Source of the DNA: Cyanobacteriota bacterium
GTDB taxonomy: Bacteria; Cyanobacteriota; Cyanobacteriia; PCC-6307; Cyanobiaceae
Reading direction: 5' to 3'
NCBI GenBank assembly: GCA_026389265.1
Contig: JAPLIE010000043.1
Span: forward strand, 1-64,000
Length of the DNA stretch: 64,000 nt
Shown: piece by piece, positions 18,488 to 25,681 of the stretch
Numbering within the stretch: the first letter of the stretch is position 1
How the letters are laid out: each line of letters begins with the position of its first letter
Position numbers and translations under genes: made by a program
Notes under the pieces: generated by a model
What the model saw: only the letters and a program-made list of their open reading frames with translations
What the model was told of the DNA's origin: nothing
Database searches by the model: none

Positions 18488-19332
18488 CAGCCCCCCATGG
18501 CCGCATAACGGCGGACGCCTGCGCGCCACAGCAGCAGGTTGATTGGGATCAATACGGCCAGCCAGACGGCGACAGTCCGAAAGCCTGCCAACGCATCAAT
18601 CGGACCACCGGAGGCGAGCTGGGCCGGCAGGTACAGCATCGAGGGGAACGGGGTCAGAAGGGCGAATCGCCGCACCGCTTCGGGATAGAGATCCAGAGGA
18701 GCAAGCATGCCCGAAAGAAAGAGATAAGGCATGAAGAGAAAACGTTCGAGGGCACTGGCCCGCTCACTCCAGAAGCAGAGCATCGTGATGGCGTGCTGCA
18801 ACAGAAAATTCAGCCAGAACCCGAGGTGAGCTGCCAGCAGTGCAAGCAGCAGGCGTGTGGGTGAAGGGATCCAGACCGCCTCCGGAACCGCCCAAAAAAA
18901 GAGCGCCACCATGACCATCACGAAGGGGAATCGAGTGGCCTGCTCGGCTAGGTGGGCAGCGGCGTATCGCCAAATCAGCGGCAGCGGTTGCAGCAACAGG
19001 GGAGAAAGACGTCCCAGCAGGTTGTCCTCCTCGAAGGCGTACACCACCCACACCACCGTGAACTGGCGCACGACGAACGCCGCCAGGAAGTAGCGAGAGA
19101 ACGCTTGGGGGCTAATGCCCGCCGCGGCACCGGCCGGTGCTCCGCTCCAGAGCGAGAACATCAACAGCGGCAGCAGTCCTGAGAGGGCCCAGAGCAGAAT
19201 CTCGGCCCGGAATTCGAGCATCAGCGCGTACTGACTGTTGAACAGGGCGCGGCCGATGCGCAGGGCGGAGGCCAGGGCCGGGCGCCCACTGCGACGACCA
19301 CTTGGCAGAGGCCGCAAAGGATGCTGGCTCAT
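18487..19332 (-). CDS. ABC-2-type export permease, first subunit
   Basis: This 281-residue membrane protein has about six helices (ILLWALSGLLPLLMFSLW, FLAAFVVRQFTVVWVVYAF, FPFVMVMVALFFWAVP, LLLALLAAHLGFWLNFLLQ, FLFMPYLFLSGMLAPLDL, VAVWLAVLIPINLLLW). The segment EDNLLGRLSPLLLQPLPLIWRYAA matches the coupling region of ABC-2 exporters. It overlaps the ATPase gene by 4 nt upstream and the second permease by 1 nt downstream, so the three genes form one operon. The substrate cannot be told from the sequence. Confidence 0.83.
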   Translation of the reverse strand: MSQHPLRPLPSGRRSGRPALASALRIGRALFNSQYALMLEFRAEILLWALSGLLPLLMFSLWSGAPAGAAAGISPQAFSRYFLAAFVVRQFTVVWVVYAFEEDNLLGRLSPLLLQPLPLIWRYAAAHLAEQATRFPFVMVMVALFFWAVPEAVWIPSPTRLLLALLAAHLGFWLNFLLQHAITMLCFWSERASALERFLFMPYLFLSGMLAPLDLYPEAVRRFALLTPFPSMLYLPAQLASGGPIDALAGFRTVAVWLAVLIPINLLLWRAGVRRYAAMGG

Positions 19333-20318
19333 GGCTGCTCGATGCTTCCCTGCCGGAAAAGCCGGCCGATGATGTCCTCGATCGGGGGATCACGAACCTC
19401 AAGATCCAGAACCGGCAGGTCCGCCAGCAGACGTCCCACCACCGTGGTCAGGCGGTCGCGATCGACCAGCAACCGCACATCGCGGCCACTGCAGGATTCG
19501 ATCTCCCCATAGCCGCTGAAGGCCGAGTCCGGCAGGGTGTCGGCCAGCTCCAGCCGCACCTCGCGGCGGGGAGCGAGGCGCTGGGTGAGCTGCTCGAGGC
19601 TGCCGTCATGGAACAGGGAACCGGCGTGGATCAGCAGGACGCGGGGACACAGGGCCGTGATGTCGGTCATGTAATGACTGGTGAGCAGCACCGTGGCGCC
19701 ATGGCGGCGGTTGTAATCGGCCAGGAAGCGGCGCATGGCCGCCTGGGCATTCACATCCAGACCAAGGGTGGGCTCATCGAGGAAGAACACCTCCGGCCGA
19801 TGCAGCAGGGCTGCCATCAGTTCGGCCTTCATTCTCTGGCCCAGGGACAGCTTGCGCACGGGGCGGTGCAGTTCCTCCCCCAGCTCTAGCATCTCAGCCA
19901 GTTCGCTGATGCGTCGGGCGGCCTCCCGGTCGTCGAGGCCGTAGACCGCCGCATTGACCCGCAGGGAATCCAGGGGTGGCAAATCCCAGATCAACTGCTG
20001 CTTCTGACCCATCACCAGGGTGATGCGGCGCAGGAATTCCGCCTCGCGGCGGGCTGGAACATGGCCGGCCACCTCCAGCCGCCCGCCGCTGGGATGGAGC
20101 AGCCCGCTCAGCATCTTGAGAGTGGTGGTTTTGCCGGCGCCGTTAGGGCCCAGAAAACCCACCATCTCGCCAGGCTCGATCGTGAAATGAAGATCCCGCA
20201 CGGCCTCAACCGTGCGGACCCTGCGCCTCAGAAAATGCCGCAGAGTCCCGGCTAAACCAGGGTCCTTCTCCGACACCCGAAACGAGCGGCAGAGACCCTG
20301 AACGTGGACGATCGCCAT
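19329..20318 (-). CDS. ABC-2-type exporter ATP-binding protein
   Basis: The 329-residue ATPase has Walker A GPNGAGKTTTLKML, the Q-loop in VMGQKQQLIWDLPPLDSL, signature LSLGQRMKAELMAALL, Walker B VFFLDEPTLGLDV and the switch H in LTSHYMTDI. A C-terminal ~90-residue extension (VRLELADTLPDS through VRDPPIEDIIGRLFRQG) is common in NatA-type exporters. The non-canonical signature (LSLGQ for LSGGQ) and the WDLPPLDSL stretch match the subgroup that pairs with DUF990 permeases. It is the first gene of the operon, separated from the glyS terminator by about 100 nt. Confidence 0.88.
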   Translation of the reverse strand: MAIVHVQGLCRSFRVSEKDPGLAGTLRHFLRRRVRTVEAVRDLHFTIEPGEMVGFLGPNGAGKTTTLKMLSGLLHPSGGRLEVAGHVPARREAEFLRRITLVMGQKQQLIWDLPPLDSLRVNAAVYGLDDREAARRISELAEMLELGEELHRPVRKLSLGQRMKAELMAALLHRPEVFFLDEPTLGLDVNAQAAMRRFLADYNRRHGATVLLTSHYMTDITALCPRVLLIHAGSLFHDGSLEQLTQRLAPRREVRLELADTLPDSAFSGYGEIESCSGRDVRLLVDRDRLTTVVGRLLADLPVLDLEVRDPPIEDIIGRLFRQGSIEQP

Positions 20319-20420
20319 CGCCCCAGGCTAGAGACCGCTGCTGCGCCTAGCGCCCCTGCGGTGGCCGCATCGTTGCACTGAACAGGAAAGCATCCGCGGC
20401 GGCGCCTGCGCTGCACAGCC

Positions 20421-20443
20421 AAAAAAAGCCGCGATGCCTCGGC
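20421..20443 (-). terminator. intrinsic terminator of glyS
   Basis: On the minus strand GCCG (20443-20440) and CGGC (20431-20428) can pair around an 8-nt loop and run directly into seven T residues (20427-20421). It lies 7 nt past the glyS stop, separating glyS from the ABC operon. The stem is short, but the T tract is clear. Confidence 0.55.
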
Positions 20444-20450
20444 AATCGGG

Positions 20451-22616
20451 TCAACCTGCCAAGCGGTTGAAATCGGCCAGCACCGCCGCCTGGTTCCGCA
20501 AGACCCCCAGCAGATTCAGACGATTGCTGCGCACGGCGGGATCCTCGGCCATCACCAACACGCTGTCGGCGCCATCAAAGAAGGCGGCGAGGGTGACAGC
20601 ACTCTCGGCCAGTCCGCGGGCCAGCTCCCGGTAGCGGTTGGGATCGTTGCCGGTGGCCACCGGTTCGAGCTTCATGAGAACCTCGAGCATGGCGGCCTCG
20701 CTGCCCTTCTCAAACAGGACCGCCTCCACCACCCCCGAGGGGCTACAGACCCCGCCGGCCAGGGTTCCCTTTTCGGCCAGGCGCGAGGCCCTCTGCACCA
20801 CTGCCTGCACAGCCGACAGCTCACCGCTGCGGCGCAGGGATTGCAGCAGCTCCGCTCGGCGGCGGGCATCGGCTGGATCGGCAAGCACCCGCTCCAAGGC
20901 CAGCCCCTCCCCGGCGACCGCCTGCACCACATCCACCGCAAACCCCTCCTCCTCGAGCAGGCTCACGAGGCGCTGGCGCAGGAATTCCGCCAATTCGGCC
21001 GCGAGGGCACCGCTGTCCACCTGAAAGGCGGGAAACAGCGCAGCCCACTGGCTGGTGCATCGCTGCAGCAGGGCGAGTAGATCCAGCCGCCAGCCCCGCT
21101 CCCAGAGAATCTGGAGCAGGCCATTGCCGGCCCGGCGGAGGGCATAGGGATCGGAGGAGCCTGTGGGACGTTCGCCCTTGGCATAGATACTCAGCAGCAG
21201 TTCCAGCCGCTCCGCCAAGGCCACCACGGCCCCGGCATCACTACCGGGCAGGGCATCGCCGGCACCGCGGGGGAGGTAATGCTCAAGCACGGCCAGAGCA
21301 ACCGCCCGGGGCTCCCCCTCGGCCAGCAGATATTTCCCCCCCATCACCCCCTGGAGCTCCGGGAACTCCCCCACCATCTGGCTCACCAGATCGTGCTTGC
21401 ACAGGTGGGCTGCGCGGCGGGCATGGTCGGCGGTCGGGGGTTCGATGGGCAGCCGCTCCAGCAGTACGTCGGTACACCACTCGAGCCTCTCAACGCGGTC
21501 GCGCAGGCTGCCGAGGCCTTCCGCGAAGGTGACCCGCGCCAGTTGCTCGCGGCGGTCGATGCTGGCGGTGGAGCGGTCGGCAGCCAGGAAGAATTCGGCA
21601 TCGGCCAGCCGGGCCCGCAGCACCCGCTCGTTGCCGCGGCGAATGGTTGCCGCCGCCGCATCCAGCCCGTTGCCGATGCAAAGGAAGCGGGGGAGCAGCT
21701 GGGAGCCCGCCTCCAGCGCCAGGGGGTCAGCCGGAGCGTCTTGGCGCTGCAGGGGCACGTAGCGCTGATGGGCGCGCATCACCGTGCTGAGCACCTCCGG
21801 CGGCAGGGCCAGGAAGCGCTCCTCGATGGCACCCTCGATCAGGCGGGGGGATTCGACCAAATCCACCAGCTCCTCGAACAGAGCGTCAGGCAGATCCGGC
21901 CGGGCCGTGGAGGCTTCGGCGGCGGCGGTGATCGCCTGCCGGATGGCGGTGGCACGGGCCTGGCGATCGACCTGGACATCGGCGGCGGCCAGGGCGCCGA
22001 CATAGGCCGTGGCGGTCTCAATCACCACGGGATCGGCGTGGAGTCGGTGGCCCCGGCTGAGGCGATCGCTGTGCAGGGGGGGATCGCAATCGGCGAGGGT
22101 AATCGGCACCACCGCTCCATCGAGCAGGGCCACCAGCCAGCGGAGCGGACGGCTGAAGCGGCTGTCGCCGTTGCCCCAGCGCATGAAGCGGCGGCCCTGC
22201 AGGCTCCAGATCCAGTCGGGCACCAGCTCGGCCAGCACCTCGGCGGTGTCCCGGCCCGGCTCGATGGTGCGGGCAAAGACGAAAGCCCCCTTTTCGGTGT
22301 CACGCACCTCTAGGGCCTCAGGATCCACGCCGCAGCGGCGAGCAAATCCCACGGCGGCGGGAGTTGGAAGGCCATCGCGGAAGGCCTGCTGGGCCGGGGG
22401 GCCCTTGCGTTCCTCGCTGCGATCCTCCTGCCGATCAGGCAGATCCTCGAGCCGCAGGGCGATCCGGCGCGGGGTGCCATCCACCCGGATGGCGCCGCTA
22501 CTGATCCGGGCCTCGGCCAGATCCCGCCGAACCCGCTGCTCCAGTTGTTGGAGGGCCGAGCCTGCGAAATCGGCGGGTAACTCCTCGGTGCCGATCTCCA
22601 ACAGGAACGTGGCCAT
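20451..22616 (-). CDS. glyS: glycyl-tRNA synthetase beta subunit
   Basis: This is the beta subunit of the bacterial alpha2-beta2 glycyl-tRNA synthetase. It recognises and binds tRNA(Gly), while the alpha subunit (glyQ, not in this window) activates glycine. The 721-residue length is normal. It starts MATFLLEIGTEELPADF, the family N-terminus, with GRRFMRWGNGDSRFSRPLRWL near residue 140. HDLVSQMVGEFPELQGVMGGKY follows near residue 405 and the YALRRAGNGLLQILWERGW segment near 495. A C-terminal DALR-like helical region completes it. It diverges from sir across 127 bp and ends at an intrinsic terminator. Confidence 0.95.
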   Translation of the reverse strand: MATFLLEIGTEELPADFAGSALQQLEQRVRRDLAEARISSGAIRVDGTPRRIALRLEDLPDRQEDRSEERKGPPAQQAFRDGLPTPAAVGFARRCGVDPEALEVRDTEKGAFVFARTIEPGRDTAEVLAELVPDWIWSLQGRRFMRWGNGDSRFSRPLRWLVALLDGAVVPITLADCDPPLHSDRLSRGHRLHADPVVIETATAYVGALAAADVQVDRQARATAIRQAITAAAEASTARPDLPDALFEELVDLVESPRLIEGAIEERFLALPPEVLSTVMRAHQRYVPLQRQDAPADPLALEAGSQLLPRFLCIGNGLDAAAATIRRGNERVLRARLADAEFFLAADRSTASIDRREQLARVTFAEGLGSLRDRVERLEWCTDVLLERLPIEPPTADHARRAAHLCKHDLVSQMVGEFPELQGVMGGKYLLAEGEPRAVALAVLEHYLPRGAGDALPGSDAGAVVALAERLELLLSIYAKGERPTGSSDPYALRRAGNGLLQILWERGWRLDLLALLQRCTSQWAALFPAFQVDSGALAAELAEFLRQRLVSLLEEEGFAVDVVQAVAGEGLALERVLADPADARRRAELLQSLRRSGELSAVQAVVQRASRLAEKGTLAGGVCSPSGVVEAVLFEKGSEAAMLEVLMKLEPVATGNDPNRYRELARGLAESAVTLAAFFDGADSVLVMAEDPAVRSNRLNLLGVLRNQAAVLADFNRLAG

Positions 22617-22743
22617 GGAAATGGATGGTGCAGGGAGTGGGCGAACTGTATTGAAACGGTGGGTTGAGTATCAGCGACAGAAGATCGGCGGCCTGAGCGG
22701 TCGCGGTTCGCTAACGTCGTTTAAACAGAGCAAGGAACCAGGA

Positions 22744-24666
22744 ATGGCCCCATCGAGGGTTGCCTCCCGTGCCACCGCCGATGGATCCTCCAAACGGCCA
22801 GCCCAGTCGGCTTCATCACAGTCTGAGGCCAATGCAGCGAAGGCTGAGGCCATTCCAGCGAAGGCTGAGGCCAATCCAGCGAAGGCTGAGGACAATCCAG
22901 CGAAGCTTCAGGACAATGGAGCGAAGCTTCAGGCCAGTGGAGCGAAGGCAGCGACACCGACCAAGTTTGAGCAACTCAAAGCGAGCAGCACTCATCTGCA
23001 CGAACCGCTGGGCAGTGAACTGACCAACGAACTGAAGCATTTCAGTGACAGCGCCGTTCAGATCCTCAAGTTCCACGGCAGTTATCAGCAGGACAATCGC
23101 GATAACCGCCGCAAGGGAGAGGAGAAGGACTGGCAGATGATGCTGCGTCTCCGCAGTCCGGCGGGCCGCATCCCGGTGCCGCTCTACCTCGCCCTCGATG
23201 GGCTGGCCGACCGATTGGGCAACGGCACCCTCCGGGCCACCACCCGTCAGGCCTTCCAGATGCATGGGGTGGCTAAGGCCGACCTGAAGGAGGTGATCGG
23301 CACGATCGTGCGCTCGCTGGGCTCCACCCTCTCGGCCTGCGGGGACATCAACCGCAACGTGATGGCACCAGCGGCCCCGTTCAGCGGCGGCGGGTACCCT
23401 GCCGCCCGGCTTCTTGCCGATCAGATCGCCGATCTGCTGGCGCCCGATGCCGCCGAGGGCTCCTATCTCGACCTCTGGGTGGATGGTGACCTCACCTACC
23501 GCATTCGTCCCAGCGCGGCCGTGAAGCGTGTCAAGGCCCGCCAGAAGGAAGGGGCCGTGTTCAGCGGTGACTCCGATGAACCGCTTTATGGCTCCACCTA
23601 CCTGCCCAGGAAGTTCAAGGTGGCCGTCACCGTGCCTGGTGACAACGCCGTTGACCTGCTCACCCAGGACATTGGCCTGGTGCTGTTCACGGATCCAAAC
23701 GGGCGGCCGAGGGGTTGCAATGTCTACGTGGGTGGGGGCATGGGCCGGACCAACAACAAGGAGGAAACCTTCGCCCGCACCGCCGACCCTCTGGGTTATG
23801 TGGCTGCTGCCGACGTGCTGGATCTGATCCAGGCGATCCTGGCCCTACAGCGCGACCACGGTGATCGCCAGCAGCGCCGCCACGCCCGGATGAAGTACTT
23901 AATCCACGACCGAGGCATCGGCTGGTTCAAGCAGGAACTGACGCGCTACTTTTCCCAGCCAATCCGCCCCTTGCGGGACGAACCGATTCGCAAGCTCCAC
24001 GACTACCTGGGCTGGCATCGGCAGGGTGATGGCCTCTGGTTCGTGGGCCTGCCCCTGCTGTGTGGTCGTCTGGAGGGGGAAATCAAGCTAGCCCTCCGGC
24101 GGCTGGTGGAGACCTACCAGCTGGAGGTGCGACTGACTCCGAACCAGGATCTGCTGCTTTGCAACATCGGGGCCCCGCAGCGCAGTTCCCTGAAGCGGGA
24201 ATTGGCGGCGATCGGCTTCGAGACCCCCGAAGACACCACACCCCTGGCCCGCCATGCGATCGCCTGTCCGGCCCTGCCCACTTGCGGTCTGGCGATCACC
24301 GAGGCCGAGCGGATCCTGCCGATGGTAGTGGCCCGACTGGAGAGCCAGCTGGCAGAGCTCGGGATTGAGCGGCCGGTGCTGCTGCGAATGACGGGCTGCC
24401 CGAACGGCTGCGCCCGCCCCTATATGGCCGAAATCGGTTTGGTGGGAAGCGGCGTGGACGAATACCAACTCTGGCTCGGAGGCACCCCGGGACTGACCCA
24501 GCTGGCAAGGCCCTTCCTGCAGCGGCTGCCGCTTGAGCAGCTTGAAAAGACCCTGGAGCCTCTGTTCTTGGCCTGGCGGGACCAGGGGGGGCGCACGAGT
24601 TTCGGGGCCTTCGTCGGTCAGATCGGCGATGCCAGGGTCGCAGCGTTGCTGGCCGACCCCGGCTGA
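22744..24666 (+). CDS. sir: ferredoxin-sulfite reductase
   Basis: The enzyme reduces sulfite to sulfide with six electrons from ferredoxin, using sirohaem and a 4Fe-4S cluster, for cysteine synthesis. The protein has 640 residues. After a variable N-terminus come the two ferredoxin-like halves (VPLYLALDGLADRLGNGTLR, TTRQAFQMHGV, GDINRNVMAPAAPF). The cluster cysteines lie in ACPALPTCGLA and TGCPNGCARPYMAEIG. The start is ATG at 22744. An open frame extends far upstream, but there it is a shadow of glyS. Residues 32-66 are an Ala/Lys-rich heptad-type repeat not normally part of the enzyme. It converges with the VanX-type gene. Confidence 0.94.
   Translation: MAPSRVASRATADGSSKRPAQSASSQSEANAAKAEAIPAKAEANPAKAEDNPAKLQDNGAKLQASGAKAATPTKFEQLKASSTHLHEPLGSELTNELKHFSDSAVQILKFHGSYQQDNRDNRRKGEEKDWQMMLRLRSPAGRIPVPLYLALDGLADRLGNGTLRATTRQAFQMHGVAKADLKEVIGTIVRSLGSTLSACGDINRNVMAPAAPFSGGGYPAARLLADQIADLLAPDAAEGSYLDLWVDGDLTYRIRPSAAVKRVKARQKEGAVFSGDSDEPLYGSTYLPRKFKVAVTVPGDNAVDLLTQDIGLVLFTDPNGRPRGCNVYVGGGMGRTNNKEETFARTADPLGYVAAADVLDLIQAILALQRDHGDRQQRRHARMKYLIHDRGIGWFKQELTRYFSQPIRPLRDEPIRKLHDYLGWHRQGDGLWFVGLPLLCGRLEGEIKLALRRLVETYQLEVRLTPNQDLLLCNIGAPQRSSLKRELAAIGFETPEDTTPLARHAIACPALPTCGLAITEAERILPMVVARLESQLAELGIERPVLLRMTGCPNGCARPYMAEIGLVGSGVDEYQLWLGGTPGLTQLARPFLQRLPLEQLEKTLEPLFLAWRDQGGRTSFGAFVGQIGDARVAALLADPG
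22837..22941 (+). repeat. five tandem 21-bp repeats inside the sir N-terminus
   Basis: Five 21-bp units start at 22837, 22858, 22879, 22900 and 22921. Each begins GCGAAG and encodes a seven-residue AK(A/L)(E/Q)xxx unit, such as AKAEAIP, AKAEANP and AKLQDNG. Degenerate half-units flank both ends. Being a multiple of three, expansion or loss would keep the frame. Confidence 0.9.
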
Positions 24667-24747
24667 GTTGCAGGCTGGAGGGATGTTCCCACACGTCTTG
24701 GCATCCGCCTGATCTGGAGGCCTCGGGATTTCGCTGGGGGGTATCGC

Positions 24748-25461
24748 TCAGGCGGCTGCCCGACCGTAGTGGGCCTCGGTCTCACCCCGGCCCCAGGCCC
24801 AGAGCTGATCGCCATGGCTGAAATGCCACCACTCGTTGGGATGGCGGACAAAACCAGCGGCCGCCATCACCGCCGCGAGCCGATCGCGGCGAAGGTGCCA
24901 TTGGGCCGCCTCGGAAGCGGGATCAGCCGCTGCCGCTGCGGCGAAATGGTCGGGTTCGGAGACCGGACCGATGGCATCGATAGCGCCCCCCATGGCCAGG
25001 GGCCGCCCAGCTCCGTCAGCCAGGGTGAGATCCACGGCGCCACCGGTGCTGTGGGGGGGCGGGGTGGCCGGATCAAGGCTGGGCTCGGCCCAGAAGCGGG
25101 CCACGGCCTCCACCACGACCTGCCGGGCCGCTGCATCGACATGGTTTGGATCCAGGCCACGGGCCTGACATTCCTGGGCGATGCTGTGCTCCACCATGAA
25201 CCGCTGCACCGCCACGGGTCGCCAGGCATCGAAGATCGCCAGGCGCCAGCCCTCCGGTCCCGCGGCCAGGGCCGCATCGGCCGCCAGCAACCGCGCGATT
25301 ACGCTGCTCCTTAGCCGGAAGGGGCTGGCCCCGGGCCCGTAGGGAGCGCCGAGGCTGATGTAGGGGTGGGGCTCCAGCCGCCACAGGCTGGAGGGCAGCG
25401 GCTCCAGGGATTCGCCGCACTCCTGGATCGGGATCGGGCTCCAGGGGCGAGTCGCGGTCAT
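24748..25461 (-). CDS. VanX-type D-alanyl-D-alanine dipeptidase (M15D)
   Basis: The predicted zinc dipeptidase of 237 residues cleaves D-Ala-D-Ala. It shows FDAWRPVAVQRFMV (substrate Arg), the zinc-binding HSTGGAVDLTLAD and the catalytic EWWHFSHGDQLWAW. There is no clear signal peptide, so it may act in the cytoplasm. No vanA or vanH ligase gene lies nearby. In picocyanobacteria this gene typically sits beside recG and sir, so a housekeeping role in D-Ala recycling is more likely than glycopeptide resistance. Start ATG is at 25461. The 220 nt up to the recG stop show no gene. Confidence 0.9.
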   Translation of the reverse strand: MTATRPWSPIPIQECGESLEPLPSSLWRLEPHPYISLGAPYGPGASPFRLRSSVIARLLAADAALAAGPEGWRLAIFDAWRPVAVQRFMVEHSIAQECQARGLDPNHVDAAARQVVVEAVARFWAEPSLDPATPPPHSTGGAVDLTLADGAGRPLAMGGAIDAIGPVSEPDHFAAAAAADPASEAAQWHLRRDRLAAVMAAAGFVRHPNEWWHFSHGDQLWAWGRGETEAHYGRAAA

Positions 25462-25681
25462 GGCGGGTGTGATGGGTCTTGATGCCAGCCTGCTATGGCA
25501 ACCCTCCAGCCAACGATGGGCGGATCGCCGGGCGAGGGAGTCAGCGCGGGGCGAGCGCTAGCGCTGCCCCACACCACAGACTGCCTCCCCGGAGCGGAGA
25601 AGACTTGGGCAACGGCTCCTGAAAGCCCTGCCGGTTCAGGGCATCCATTCGCATCCAGGAGATCGATTGAATGGAGACGGG

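Noticed and set aside
22837-22941. Repeat array as a possible CRISPR
   Set aside because: The units are contiguous 21-bp coding repeats without spacers and lie in frame in sir.
15231-25461. Vancomycin-resistance cluster
   Set aside because: Only vanX- and vanY-type enzymes are present, 9 kb apart, with no ligase, dehydrogenase or two-component system.
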